Below the pieces are notes generated by a model, which was not told where the DNA came from, searched no databases, and saw nothing but the letters and a program-made list of their open reading frames with translations. This document shows, piece after piece, positions 34,558 to 43,933 of a DNA stretch of 64,000 bases. How positions within the stretch are numbered: the stretch's first letter is position 1; each line of letters opens with the position of its first letter. The stretch comes from Mycobacteroides sp. CBMA 271 (GTDB lineage Bacteria; Actinomycetota; Actinomycetes; Mycobacteriales; Mycobacteriaceae). A program made the position numbers and the translations under genes. Location: contig NZ_VTHB01000005.1 of assembly GCF_009729205.1 (NCBI RefSeq), positions 372,001-436,000 of the forward strand, read 5' to 3'.

Positions 34558-35151
34558 CTAACTCCGAATCCGCTCTTGCAGCAGTCCTTTGGTGTTCGGC
34601 CAATCGTCATCGATCAGTGAGTACTGGGCAGTGGTCCGCCAGGTGCCATCCGGCCGGGGGAACTGCTTGCGCAGCACCCCCTCAAAGGTAGTGCCCAGCT
34701 TGAGGATCGCGGCTCGCGACTGCTCGTTCCGCTCGTCGGTATGAAAGACCACGCGAACGGCATCGAGCTGCTCAAAGGCATACTGCAACAACAGATACTT
34801 CGTTTCCGGGTTCACCCCATCGCCGTGATTGGCTGCCGAGTAGAACGTGGCCCCGATCGCCAGCGAGCGATGGTAAGCGTTGATGTCGTAGAAGCTGGTA
34901 GTCCCGACGATCTTGCCCGACCGCCGATCTGTCACCGAGAACGCGAATCGGTCGGGTGTGTTCAGGGCGGCAGTGATGTAATCCTGCGCCGATGGCACAT
35001 CCCGCGGCACGACCGTCCATTCGAAGGCGACCGGGCGATCCACAGCAGCCGCAAGTCCGGTGGCGTCCTCCAACGCCAACGGAACCAGTCGAACCCGCAC
35101 ACCCTCTAACGTCGGTCGACCGACCCATTCGGCCGCATTGATGCCCAACAC
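34558..35151 (-). CDS. GNAT-family acetyltransferase (RimJ/RimL-like)
   Basis: A 197-residue acetyltransferase. The sequence LEGVRVRLVPLALEDATGLAAAV, IVGTTSFYDINAYHRSLAIGATFY and VRVVFHTDERNEQSRAAILKLG matches the RimJ/RimL group that acetylates N-terminal amines or small molecules. Transcribed alone, with an ATG start at 35151. The partner substrate cannot be inferred. Confidence 0.85.
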   Translation of the reverse strand: MLGINAAEWVGRPTLEGVRVRLVPLALEDATGLAAAVDRPVAFEWTVVPRDVPSAQDYITAALNTPDRFAFSVTDRRSGKIVGTTSFYDINAYHRSLAIGATFYSAANHGDGVNPETKYLLLQYAFEQLDAVRVVFHTDERNEQSRAAILKLGTTFEGVLRKQFPRPDGTWRTTAQYSLIDDDWPNTKGLLQERIRS

Positions 35152-35388
35152 ATCAACAACGTTAGCAACAGCGACGACACCAACGGTGGCTAGTTTTCAG
35201 GTGTCGGTACCTTGGCCGGCGCTCGCGGGCTCGCATAGCAAGCACACAGGTCGTCGTGCCCGCCAAAGACAGATGGCCAGTACTCCCGTTCCTCCAACGG
35301 AAGTTCGCAATAGCGGCACGGTAAATCACGTAATCGATTGATTAACAGCGTAGTTGGGTGAATTATCCAGCGATCGATGTCGCTGCCG

Positions 35389-35399
35389 TATGTTACATA
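35389..35399. promoter_or_regulatory. Odd palindrome TATGTTACATA upstream of TetR gene
   Basis: TATGT-T-ACATA is a perfect palindrome about 65 bases upstream of the TetR gene. A related ACATGT-A-ACATGT palindrome lies at 35436. Together they suggest paired operator sites for that regulator. Confidence 0.45.
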
Positions 35400-35435
35400 T
35401 TGCCAAACATGTCATCATGTGTGACCCTAGCCGGA

Positions 35436-35448
35436 ACATGTAACATGT
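35436..35448. promoter_or_regulatory. Odd palindrome ACATGTAACATGT upstream of TetR gene
   Basis: ACATGT repeats around a central A, 16 bases upstream of the TetR start. Its spacing and symmetry are like TetR operators, and an ACATGTCATCATGT stretch lies between it and the first site. Confidence 0.5.
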
Positions 35449-35463
35449 CTCGCAGTTGAGACG

Positions 35464-36054
35464 GTGATGAGAGGTGAGTATTCGGTGGTCAAAAACTGGC
35501 TGACAGGTGATGATCAGGCATCGATTGCGGCCGACCAGATTCTCGACGCGGCGGGGCGGTGCTTTCTAGAGTTTGGTGTCGGCAAGACCACGATTGGTCA
35601 TATCGCCAGCGAGGCCAACTGTTCGAGGATGACGATCTACCGGTACTTCGATGACCGCGATGCTCTGCGCACCGCGTTCGCACACCGGGAGGCGCAGCGG
35701 ATCGGCACCGATGTCGCCACAGCGGTGAGACGCATCCGCAATCCCGCGAAGCGTCTGATCGACGCAGTCATGCTGGCAGTGACAATGGTGCGCGAAAACC
35801 CCGCTCAATCAGCATGGTTCAGTGGTGAAGACCTGCAGATCGGGCGAGACTTCGCCATGTCTTCAGAGGTGATTGGTGCGATGATCCGCGCGTTTCTTCA
35901 TGACGAGTCCGCCGAGGCCCGAGAGCGGGCTCAGTATTTGTCGCGCATCATCTTGTCACTCCTGATCGTTCCCGGCGATACCGCTGAAGATGAGCGCCGC
36001 CTTCTTGAGCGATTCGTCGCGCCGATTGTGCTGTCGGAGGGGGCGAGGGCATGA
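35464..36054 (+). CDS. TetR-family transcriptional regulator
   Basis: A 196-residue regulator with KTTIGHIASEANCSRMTIYRYFDDRDALRTAF as its HTH. ATGs at 35464 and 35467 are possible. Palindromes upstream suggest autoregulation. Its stop overlaps the ATG of the chimeric SDR/alkylsulfatase-tail ORF by four bases, so the original operon continued into an SDR gene. Confidence 0.8.
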   Translation: MMRGEYSVVKNWLTGDDQASIAADQILDAAGRCFLEFGVGKTTIGHIASEANCSRMTIYRYFDDRDALRTAFAHREAQRIGTDVATAVRRIRNPAKRLIDAVMLAVTMVRENPAQSAWFSGEDLQIGRDFAMSSEVIGAMIRAFLHDESAEARERAQYLSRIILSLLIVPGDTAEDERRLLERFVAPIVLSEGARA

Positions 36055-36476
36055 CGGTGTCTTTTTCGTTCCCCGACACTCGCGTTTTGGTGACGGGTGG
36101 CACCAGCGGCACAGGCCTTGCTGTCGCGGGCGCCTTCGCCGAAGCTGGTGCAGCAGTGTCAATTACAGGTCGGCGCTCCCACGCTTCCGAGTACGACGTA
36201 GACCTTAGTGCGTTCGATTACCACCAGTGCGAAATGGCTGATCCAGCGCAGATCGCGCAGGAACTGATCGTCGACAACCAACCAGAACGAGCACTGCACC
36301 TCGCGGAGGTAGTCCTGACTGCGGACCCGGCGCACATCGGTGCGTGGACCGCTAGTCGAGACGCACACCGACAACTGCTCGACCGCGCCGCAGGAGAAAA
36401 TTTTTGGGAGACACGATGGCTGCAGATTCAACTGCAGAAGGCCGAACGCAAAATCCTTGCCGCCAAAGAACACTAG
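36051..36476 (+). pseudogene. Chimeric ORF: truncated SDR joined to alkylsulfatase-type tail
   Basis: A 141-residue open frame. Residues 1 to about 70 are a short-chain dehydrogenase N-terminus (VLVTGGTSGTGLAVAGAFAEAGA, then the second beta strand), but it ends before the catalytic residues. Residues from about 75 (PERALHLAEVVLTADPAHIG to KAERKI) read as the C-terminal segment of a metallo-beta-lactamase-fold alkylsulfatase dimerisation region. The in-frame join near 36,265 looks like a deletion that removed the end of one gene and the start of another. It may not have a function. Confidence 0.7.
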
Positions 36477-36486
36477 GGGAGTAGCC

Positions 36487-37797
36487 ATGGACGATCCCCG
36501 GTCAGGAGGCCTGCGCCGCGGCGCCAAAATCGCGTCGTTCTCACTGGGAATGGCCGGAAGGACTGCCGCGGCCATAGGAAAACGCGCCGCCGGAAGCCCG
36601 AGAGAGACCGTCAACGCAGAATTGATTGAGCGGGCTGCACAGGAGATGTTCGCAGTCCTTGGCGAGCTCAAAGGCGGCGCCATGAAGTTCGGGCAGGCGC
36701 TGAGCGTCATGGAAACTGCGATACCAGCCGAGTTGGCGGTTCCCTTCCGCGAAGCATTGATCAAACTGCAAAGCCAAGCGCCGCCCTTGCCTGCCCGAAG
36801 AATCCACTCGGTTCTCGACGGGCAATTGGGGACCCGCTGGCGCGAACGTTTCAAGTCCTTCGACGATCAGCCGGTCGCTGCGGCGAGCATCGGTCAAGTG
36901 CATAAAGGGATTTGGTCCGACGGGCGTGTGGTAGCGATCAAAGTGCAGTACCCCGGAGTAGATGGCGCACTGCGTAGCGACTTGAAGGTCATGGCGCGCA
37001 TGAACGGTCTGATCGTCAAGATAGCTCCCAGCATTGACATGCAAGGCTTCATCGACGAGTACATCCAACGCACCGAGGCTGAACTGAACTATCGGCAGGA
37101 AGCCGACTACCAACGCGCGTTCTCGCGAGCCTTTCGCAACGATTCCACCTTCTTTGTCCCCGCTGTTCTAGCCAGTTCGCCGAAAGTGATTGTCTCCGAA
37201 TGGGTCGAAGGAACGCCGATCAGCGAACTAATCAATACGGGTAGTCAAGACGAACGCAACCTGGCCGCCGAGCGTCTGTGTGAATTCGTCTTGGCGGCCC
37301 CGGCGAAAACTCAACTGGTCCACGGCGACCCACACCCAGGAAATTTCCTGATGCTGCCCGACGGCCGGATGGCGGTGATCGACTTCGGCGCAGCCACACC
37401 GTTCTCGAAAGAAGCAAGTAATGCTCTGTGGACCATGGGGGAGTTAGCTTTTGAGGATGACGATGAACTGCTAGTCGAAGGACTGCGGAAGATCAACTTT
37501 CTCTCCGAGACTGGATCGTTGGACGCCAACGAACTGCGCAAGCAGCTTGATCTATTCACCGGGCCCGCCCGCACCGAGCGTTTCCACGTTTCCAGAGACT
37601 GGTTTTCCGAGGCCATGGCACCCTACATCGGAAGAGCAGACAGGAGCGGCCAAGTTGCCCGCGTATCGCCACCGAGAGATTTTCTTATGTACGCCAGAGT
37701 TTTTGGCGGAACATTCGCCATCAGCGCCCAACTCGACGCAACCGTTCGCTACCGCTCGATGATGGAGAGATGGCTGCCCTATTTCGCGGCCGGGTAG
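36487..37797 (+). CDS. ABC1/UbiB (AarF/ADCK)-family atypical kinase
   Basis: A 436-residue UbiB-type protein. The KxGQ-containing segment GAMKFGQALSVMET replaces the P-loop, AAASIGQVHKGIW and VAIKVQYPGV hold the ATP-binding Ala-rich loop and Lys, and HGDPHPGNFLMLPDG and VIDFGAATPFS carry the catalytic and metal-binding Asp residues. Members influence isoprenoid/quinone or lipid metabolism. The start is ATG 36487, preceded by GGGGAG. Confidence 0.85.
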   Translation: MDDPRSGGLRRGAKIASFSLGMAGRTAAAIGKRAAGSPRETVNAELIERAAQEMFAVLGELKGGAMKFGQALSVMETAIPAELAVPFREALIKLQSQAPPLPARRIHSVLDGQLGTRWRERFKSFDDQPVAAASIGQVHKGIWSDGRVVAIKVQYPGVDGALRSDLKVMARMNGLIVKIAPSIDMQGFIDEYIQRTEAELNYRQEADYQRAFSRAFRNDSTFFVPAVLASSPKVIVSEWVEGTPISELINTGSQDERNLAAERLCEFVLAAPAKTQLVHGDPHPGNFLMLPDGRMAVIDFGAATPFSKEASNALWTMGELAFEDDDELLVEGLRKINFLSETGSLDANELRKQLDLFTGPARTERFHVSRDWFSEAMAPYIGRADRSGQVARVSPPRDFLMYARVFGGTFAISAQLDATVRYRSMMERWLPYFAAG

Positions 37798-38343
37798 GCG
37801 CGTCGGCACCAATCACATGTCGCGATCCCGACGCAGAGAGAAGCTTGCTCCGCCTCCTTCTGTGCTATTCAAATCTGGGACGAAGACTCGGCAGGTCCGG
37901 ACGGGGAGCGGTGACCCGCATCAATCGGATCTGACTAATCAACAAACTCGTGTAAGCGGCAATACTTCCACGAGAGCGGCCGGGGGGAGGAGAATCTCAA
38001 TGACGACGGGCGGCGTATCTCTGCTCCCCGCAACAGCGCGGAACCCAGGCTGCACAGGGTCAGGCCGTCACCAATGGCCAGCGCTCCAAGGCAGCTGACG
38101 GGGCTCATCAGAACGGGAGCGGTACTGTCGGGAGCAAACCCCAGCAGCAGTACCGGGAGCACTAACCGCTCCTCGCCCAGTGGTATCGTCCGGTCAGGGT
38201 GATAGCTCCGGAATTGGCCCTGATATCCACCGGCACAGCCACATTCAATAGATCTGAAAGGCCATCGTGCAACGGGCGCCCGGCCAGGGTCGACTTGAAT
38301 ACGGTTGGCAATACCAGAACCGGGAAGAGGAGAGGTAGGGACA
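37798..38343. other. Intergenic region without a clear gene
   Basis: About 545 bases without a recognisable gene. An ATG at 38000 has a good ribosome binding site (GGGGAGGAGAA) but would encode only 32 residues (38000-38098) of no known family. Minus-strand frames from 37,935 to 38,522 and from 38,162 to 38,344 are open but match nothing I know. Possibly decayed sequence between the kinase and the DUF1254 gene. Confidence 0.45.
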
Positions 38344-39876
38344 ATGGATACGCGAATGACCCGACGTGGGGTGCTTCGAAGTGCGGGGATCGCCGCCGCG
38401 ACCGCCGGTGTCGCCACTGCCATCGCCGCGTGCACGACAGACACAGGCTCGAAGGACACAGAAGCCAACAGCTCCAGATCGCCAGCGGCTCCTAACGCAC
38501 CGGCCAGTGCGCCAGACCTCACTCAGCCGGCTTCGGGTGTCGGCATGTTTCCCGGCTACGCGCAGACGATCGCCCAGTTCGCCTATGTCTGGGGATGGCC
38601 GATGATCAACATGCTCAACCGGCGCACCCAGATCACCCAGGCTCCACACCCCGGTCTACTCAACGGCGTCCTACCGGTGGCGCCACAGGGCCGTCTCGGC
38701 ATGCTCGCCAACTACATTGATCCAGCCGAGACGTTCGTCACCTGCCCCAATCAAGACGTGGTGTACGGACTGGGGTACTTCTCGCTCGATGACCAGCCGG
38801 TCATCGCCCAGGTACCCGATTTCGGCGACCGATTCTGGGTATATGCGCTCTACGACGCGCGCACCGATCAATTCGGCGAACTCGGCAAACCGTACGCAAC
38901 CAAGCCCGGGTTCTATCTGGTTGCAGGACCGAACTGGAAGGGCAACACCCCTGACGGTGTGCAAGCCGTGATCAGAAGCTCCACATCGCTGGCCAACGTA
39001 GTACCACGCGTATTTATGGATGACACCCCCGAGGACCACGTCGCGATCCAGTCCGTCATCAACCAGATCGACTTCTATCCGCTCAGCGATTTCGACGGCA
39101 AGATGAAGACCACCGAATGGGCAAAGGCCCCCACTATTGCCGGGCCGCCATCCGATGCCGGTGCCGGTGAAACGAAATGGGTTGTGCCGGAGAAGTTCTT
39201 CGACGAGTTCGGTGCGGTCTTGGATCAGGTCTCGCCTCTGCCCGGCGAGGAAGCGCTCTACGCGCAGTTCCGGGCGCTGCTGGTCTCGGCGAATCAGAAC
39301 CCCGACATCAAGAAGGTCCTCGTCGACACCGCGGTGGCCACCGAACGAGATGTCATCGGGCCGTTTTTCCAGTGGGCCCACAACGGGCGGCCCGTAGGCA
39401 ACGGCTGGAACCGCTCCACCAATAACGCGCAGTTCGGCATCGATTACTTTGACCGGACCGGCACAGCACGATCGAACATGTTCGACAACCGGCCGACGGA
39501 AACTCAGTACTTCTACACCGATAACGACGCCACCGGTGTTGCGATGGTTGGCGAGAAGGCCTACAAGGTCACCTTCGCCGCCGGACAGGAGCCGCCGGTG
39601 AAGGGGTTCTGGTCACTAACGTTGTATAACGACAAGCACCTGTTCCACCCCAACGATCTGAAGCGGTATTCGCTAGGGACGAAGAACAAGAACCTCAAAC
39701 GCAACCCCGACGGGTCACTGACGCTGTACGCCAGCGCGAAATCTCCTGGACCGGACAACGAGTCGAACTGGCTACCTGCCCCGAACGGGCCGTTCTCCCT
39801 CTACATCCGCGCCTACTGGGGCGAACCCGGCATCACCGAAGGCACCTGGAAACCACCCGCCGTTGAAGCGCTGTAA
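38344..39876 (+). CDS. DUF1254-family lipoprotein, Tat-exported
   Basis: A 510-residue exported protein. [20 protein letters not shown] is a twin-arginine signal with IAAC as the lipobox. The main body has DUF1254/DUF1214 features: [53 protein letters not shown] and [12 protein letters not shown] near the end. ATG 38344 is preceded by GGAGAGG. Members are often tied to lipid or aromatic metabolism; the reaction is unknown. Confidence 0.85.
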   Translation: MDTRMTRRGVLRSAGIAAATAGVATAIAACTTDTGSKDTEANSSRSPAAPNAPASAPDLTQPASGVGMFPGYAQTIAQFAYVWGWPMINMLNRRTQITQAPHPGLLNGVLPVAPQGRLGMLANYIDPAETFVTCPNQDVVYGLGYFSLDDQPVIAQVPDFGDRFWVYALYDARTDQFGELGKPYATKPGFYLVAGPNWKGNTPDGVQAVIRSSTSLANVVPRVFMDDTPEDHVAIQSVINQIDFYPLSDFDGKMKTTEWAKAPTIAGPPSDAGAGETKWVVPEKFFDEFGAVLDQVSPLPGEEALYAQFRALLVSANQNPDIKKVLVDTAVATERDVIGPFFQWAHNGRPVGNGWNRSTNNAQFGIDYFDRTGTARSNMFDNRPTETQYFYTDNDATGVAMVGEKAYKVTFAAGQEPPVKGFWSLTLYNDKHLFHPNDLKRYSLGTKNKNLKRNPDGSLTLYASAKSPGPDNESNWLPAPNGPFSLYIRAYWGEPGITEGTWKPPAVEAL

Positions 39877-40562
39877 CTAGAACCGCACACCAGCCAGCGG
39901 TCAACCCATCCTGAGGCTGCGCAGATCACCAAAAAACTCCTCGGCCAGGGCGGGGGAAGCTTGCGTGAGCCCGTGTACAAGCAAGTGACCATTGCACGAA
40001 CGGAGAGTGCGCGATGAGTGCCGAAACTAAGATCCACGAACGGTCAAGCATATTTCCAGACCGATCACTAACGATTCCACACGTCCCGACCGGATCTCCA
40101 GTCAGCGATTGCCATAGCGGTTGACGCGGTTGTTAGGCGAGTAGCAGTATGCGCGCTCCCGAGGTGGCCAGGTTGTCAACCTTGTCATCAGAAGAGCTTG
40201 GCGTGACAGCGACGCGGACTGGGTAGACGCCAACCAAGTTTGGAAACTTTCCTGATCACTTGGCGGTAAGGCATACCCAGTTAACCTGCGCTTTAGGTCT
40301 TTTCGATATGAAGTAGCTACTACACCGAGGACCACCTGTACACGACAACACTAGCAAGTGAAAACTTCAGCGTGCCTATTTACTCTTGTGCAGTAATGAC
40401 TTTGAACTTTCAGTAGCGTGTAGTTGAGCATTGAATCAAGACTAGCGACAGCTTCGCGCCTTCTCGTGTATAACGGTATCTGTTCGGGTACAAAGACTTA
40501 CGCTCAAAGCGGCTCGACAACCATGACACATGCAGTTCCCTATGGAATAGGAATTATTAGTC
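39877..40562. other. Long low-GC gap with an NTF2-like remnant
   Basis: The first part holds the decayed NTF2-like copy at 40014-40124. The rest, about 40,125-40,562, is visibly more AT-rich than its neighbours, contains no gene I can support (one minus-strand frame 40102-40335 lacks any motif), and ends with the leader of the cupin gene. It may be a recombination scar or foreign DNA. Confidence 0.5.
40014..40124 (+). pseudogene. Decayed copy of the NTF2-like gene start
   Basis: The ribosome binding site GGAGAGTGCG and the first residues MSAETKIHER match the start of the NTF2-like gene at 22006 (MSAEAKIRER). A frameshift after residue 10 puts the conserved AYFQ segment in another frame, which then meets a stop. 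The rest of the gene is missing. Confidence 0.75.
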
Positions 40563-40994
40563 ATGAACTATGAATTAGGTTCCACCCCAACAAACCTCAG
40601 TGACGTAGACGGCACGTATGAGCCGGACATCGCCTGGGTTAAGACTGTTGAGCCGAAGATCAAGGGGGAGGTCTACTACACAAAAATGCTCACCGACGAC
40701 CCAGTGACCGGCATGTCAGTACAGATGGTGCATTACCCGGCTGGGACTGTGAACATCTGGCACTGCCATCACGCAAGTCACGGTATGTATGTGCAGGAGG
40801 GCGAGTTCTATACCAACGGAATGCACGGACCCAAGGTGTACGGTCCAGGATCATGGGTGTGGTTTCCCGCCGGCGGTTGGATGGAGCACGGCGCCACCGA
40901 CAACAGCGACGCTGTCTGTCTAGCCGTGTTCAACATGCCCTTTGATGAGTACTTCATGGGCGATCCTAACCCGCCCGCCGAACCGTTCCTCTGA
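40563..40994 (+). CDS. Cupin-domain protein
   Basis: A 143-residue single-domain cupin. WHCHHASHGMYVQEGEF carries the first His/Glu metal motif, and WFPAGGWMEHGA the second. It has no signal peptide, so it should be cytoplasmic. It stands alone after a low-GC stretch. The substrate is unknown; such proteins bind transition metals and may act as dioxygenases or isomerases. Confidence 0.75.
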   Translation: MNYELGSTPTNLSDVDGTYEPDIAWVKTVEPKIKGEVYYTKMLTDDPVTGMSVQMVHYPAGTVNIWHCHHASHGMYVQEGEFYTNGMHGPKVYGPGSWVWFPAGGWMEHGATDNSDAVCLAVFNMPFDEYFMGDPNPPAEPFL

Positions 40995-41339
40995 GCAGGC
41001 CCGCAAGGGATGATCCGGGGAAGCTAATGCCCGGAGGCTCTCGTTATGGAGCTATTGCAGTAACCGTCTTGAAGATGGGTGCTTGATTAGCCACCCTGTC
41101 AGTCGCGTGAAGGGACACGCAGGTTGCGGGCCTTGGCGGCCTCAGCATTGATTCCGGCTCGTAGGTACCGACCACAAGGCAGCACCCCGGTCAATTCAAG
41201 CAGGCCTACGATCTGCCAAAATACAGTGCCGACACATGGGCCATCTGTCGAAATATATTGTGCATGTGCGTGTTTCGTGAAAGATTCCAGCGAGCGATAG
41301 AACGGCATCATTGCGGAGTGATCGAGAAGCCAGATCTCC
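40995..41339. other. Gap between cupin and MDR genes
   Basis: Roughly 345 bases. A 70-residue minus-strand frame at 41099-41311 reads coherently (GTVFWQIVGLLELTGVLP) but I do not recognise it; it may be the end of a lost gene. Nothing else is supported. Confidence 0.4.
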
Positions 41340-42326
41340 TCAATCGACGCCTATGAGGGTGTATCCGAGCTGCTTTCCGGCTTCTACGGCCTTATGGGCG
41401 GTGGCGGTCTCGCTCAACGGGCATACCCCTTCGATGGGCAGCGTGAGCCCTTCGCTCAGAAGTGCAGTTAGGTCGTGTGCGGCGTCTTGTTTGCTTTGGA
41501 GTGGGAAGTCGTCGCTGCCGAGGAATCGGATAGTTGTGTTGGCGAATCCCAATTGCCAGTAGGGGATTGGCGGATTCGAGTTCGATGAGTAGTAGGCCGC
41601 GATTGTGGCGTTGGTGCCGAGTATTTTGGTGTTCTGTTCAATGTGTGCCGTGAAGTCAACGTCGAGTATTCGGTCGATGCCTGTGGGGGCCAGTTCCTTG
41701 ATTTGCGGAATGAAATCGTTGCCGTCGTCGAGGACGGTGTGGGTGTATCCGCGTGTGGTGAGGGCCCGGTGCTGTTCTGGCCGCCGGACCACTGGTATGA
41801 CGTGTCCGCGATGGTGTTTGGCGATCTCACAAGCTAGAAGCCCGACGCGACCTGCGGCCCCGTAGATAAGGACGGCTTTGTTGTTGATGGGTCCATCTGC
41901 CAATAGTCCATAATGGGCGGTGATCCCCGGGATACCCAGGCAGGCAGCATTTTTCATGATGTCATCGGTCGGTTCACCGGGTAGGTCGATCACGCGATCT
42001 GCTGGTACGGCCGCGTATTCGGCGGCCGTGCCTTTTGGCCGGTAGGACTGTGCTCCGAAACACCACGCGGCCCGCCCTACGCGACTGGGGTCCACATGTT
42101 CGCCGACGGCTTCGATCCATCCGGACCCGTCGCTGTGTGGAATCACCAATGGATAGGGCATCGGTGCGTCTTGCCATCCGGATCGTTTTTTGACATCACC
42201 TGGGTTGACGCCGGAGTAGCGGATTCGCAGCAGCACTTCGCCGGGACCCGGGACAGGTTTGGGCTGTGCCCCGAACTGAAGAACGTCATCGGCGGAACCT
42301 CGGCCCGTGTACCAGACTGCGCGCAC
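41340..42326 (-). CDS. Zinc-independent MDR (quinone oxidoreductase-like)
   Basis: A 328-residue medium-chain dehydrogenase/reductase. GPGEVLLRIRYSGVNPGDVKKRSGW is the N-terminal catalytic domain, and VLIYGAAGRVGLLACEIAKHH the Rossmann motif. It lacks zinc ligands. The start is GTG 42326, with TTGGAG six bases upstream; TTG 42338 is an alternative. It reduces quinones or alpha,beta-unsaturated carbonyls. Part of a group of three MDR genes with a MarR gene. Confidence 0.85.
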   Translation of the reverse strand: MRAVWYTGRGSADDVLQFGAQPKPVPGPGEVLLRIRYSGVNPGDVKKRSGWQDAPMPYPLVIPHSDGSGWIEAVGEHVDPSRVGRAAWCFGAQSYRPKGTAAEYAAVPADRVIDLPGEPTDDIMKNAACLGIPGITAHYGLLADGPINNKAVLIYGAAGRVGLLACEIAKHHRGHVIPVVRRPEQHRALTTRGYTHTVLDDGNDFIPQIKELAPTGIDRILDVDFTAHIEQNTKILGTNATIAAYYSSNSNPPIPYWQLGFANTTIRFLGSDDFPLQSKQDAAHDLTALLSEGLTLPIEGVCPLSETATAHKAVEAGKQLGYTLIGVD

Positions 42327-42376
42327 TTCGTGCTCCAATCATGTTGGTGTTCGCTTGTATCGGTTAGTAGCGAGTC

Positions 42377-43354
42377 TCAGTTGCCGGTGACGATGACGAC
42401 TTTGCCGACAACGGTGTTGCTGTCGATATCCTGGAGGGCTTGTTGCATGTCCCGCAGGTGGTAGTCCGTTCGCGGTCCCAGACAAAACTCGCCCCGTTCG
42501 ATGCGATCGAGGTATCGCTGCAGAAGTGAGGGAGGCAGGTCTGCGGCGTTTCCGGAATAAGATGTGAGCCTGACGCCACGGGGGATGAAATCTATTGGGT
42601 AGAACTGTTCGATGATCCACGAGTTGGACAGCATTCCGGTGAAGCAGACGGTCCCGCCGGGGCGTGTCGAGAGCAGTGTGTCACGCAGCGTGGGCGCACC
42701 TACGAGTTCCAGGGCTGCATCAACACCGCCCGGCGCCATCTCGTGGATCTGCGCCGCAATGTTGCCGGTGTCGAGGATCGGGACATCGGCGCCCCATTGC
42801 GCAAGGGTGTCGAGGCGGTCCGCGGAGCGGGTCGTTGAGAGCACGATTGCCCCGCGCTCTTTGGCAATCGCGGTGGCCGCGAACCCCAATGCCGAGGTGC
42901 CTCCCCGCACCAGGATCCGCTGACCGGCTTCTATCGCCAGTGTCCTAACCACACTTCCGTAGGCGGTTTGCAGCGTTTCGGGCACTTGTCCAATTGTCGC
43001 CCAGGGCAGATCGGACCGGAACGGGACGACTGTAGAGGCGGGAACAACAGTGAACTCGGCGTGCCCGCCGTCGAAAAGCCGGCCCATTCCCCCGAGCATT
43101 GCCGCGACCTGTTGGCCAGGCCGCAGGCCTGTCTCAAGCTCGTCATCAACGGTCCCTACAGCTTCAATGCCAGGGATGATCGGGAATACGCGCATATCGC
43201 TCAGACCTTTACGCAAATGTAGATCTGAGCGGTTCATCCCGGCGGCCTTCACCGCAATGCGAACCCAGCCGGGCCCCTTGACGACAGGGACTGGGAGTTC
43301 TTCGACTTCGAGGACTGAAGATGGTACGGATCGGCGCAGAACAGCGGCAAGCAT
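42377..43354 (-). CDS. MDR-superfamily oxidoreductase
   Basis: A 325-residue protein of the zinc-independent MDR type: WVRIAVKAAGMNRSDLHLRKG, IPGIEAVGTVDD and RILVRGGTSALGFAATAIAKERGA as the nucleotide-binding stretch. It lies just upstream of the first MDR and downstream of the MarR gene on the same strand. NADPH-dependent enone or quinone reduction is likely. Confidence 0.85.
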   Translation of the reverse strand: MLAAVLRRSVPSSVLEVEELPVPVVKGPGWVRIAVKAAGMNRSDLHLRKGLSDMRVFPIIPGIEAVGTVDDELETGLRPGQQVAAMLGGMGRLFDGGHAEFTVVPASTVVPFRSDLPWATIGQVPETLQTAYGSVVRTLAIEAGQRILVRGGTSALGFAATAIAKERGAIVLSTTRSADRLDTLAQWGADVPILDTGNIAAQIHEMAPGGVDAALELVGAPTLRDTLLSTRPGGTVCFTGMLSNSWIIEQFYPIDFIPRGVRLTSYSGNAADLPPSLLQRYLDRIERGEFCLGPRTDYHLRDMQQALQDIDSNTVVGKVVIVTGN

Positions 43355-43391
43355 AATTTCCTCCGCGGATTGTCATGGCTGTCCGGGCCGA

Positions 43392-43850
43392 TCATTCGCG
43401 ATGCGAAATGATCTTCTGGAAGACTTTGCTGAAGGTGGCGGCCTCGGTATCGGTGAGATGCCTTGCGAATGCCTCCTGGACGCCGGAAACATGTGTGAGC
43501 CAAGTTGATTGAAGCTTATCGAGACCGGCTGCGGTAAGCCTGATGAAGATCGAACGCCGACTGGCTGCGTCAGGCTCTCTGCGAGCGTAATCGTGGCGCT
43601 CGAGAGTATCCACGAGCCGAGTGATGCCACTAGCGGAATATGTTAGCGCGCTGGCTAATTCATTCATGCGGAGCCGCTGATCGGGTGCCTCCGAAAGTTG
43701 GACCAGCGCGTCGTAGATCTGCATGCTGATCCCCTGATGCGCGCGCAGGTCCTCATCCAGATAGCGGTCGACAAGAGCCTGCGCCCGTCGGAAGTCTCGC
43801 CACGCACGTTCCTTTTTGGGGCTAATTTTTGGTTGCTCCACCACAGACAT
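43392..43850 (-). CDS. MarR-family transcriptional regulator
   Basis: A 152-residue winged-helix regulator with LRMNELASALTYSASGITRLVDTLE and REPDAASRRSIFIRLTAAG. ATG 43850 gives MSVVEQPKISPKKERAW. It is followed on the same strand by two MDR genes, so it likely controls them in response to an electrophile or phenolic. Confidence 0.85.
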   Translation of the reverse strand: MSVVEQPKISPKKERAWRDFRRAQALVDRYLDEDLRAHQGISMQIYDALVQLSEAPDQRLRMNELASALTYSASGITRLVDTLERHDYARREPDAASRRSIFIRLTAAGLDKLQSTWLTHVSGVQEAFARHLTDTEAATFSKVFQKIISHRE

Positions 43851-43886
43851 GCTCCTATCTTCTTGCCGCAGAATCCTGCTTCTTCT

Positions 43887-43931
43887 CATTGTGTGCGGTG
43901 GAGCCCCCGACGGTCTCCACCGCACACAATG
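43887..43931 (-). terminator. Strong hairpin after the second NTF2-like gene
   Basis: A perfect 17-base stem (43887-43903 with 43915-43931) and an 11-base loop. It begins 2 bases beyond the stop of the minus-strand NTF2-like gene and separates it from the MarR gene. It closely parallels the hairpin that follows the paralogue at 22413. Confidence 0.8.
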
Positions 43932-43933
43932 AC

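Noticed and set aside
36340..36486. Upstream extension of the ABC1 kinase frame
   Set aside because: The extension overlaps the chimeric ORF and lacks a ribosome binding site. ATG 36487 has GGGGAG upstream and the normal N-terminus.
37935..38522. Minus-strand frame of 195 residues in the gap before the DUF1254 gene
   Set aside because: It has no recognisable motif and overlaps the start of the exported DUF1254 gene, so a real gene is unlikely.
40102..40335. Minus-strand frame in the low-GC gap
   Set aside because: Short, no ribosome binding site, no motif; likely chance in AT-rich sequence.
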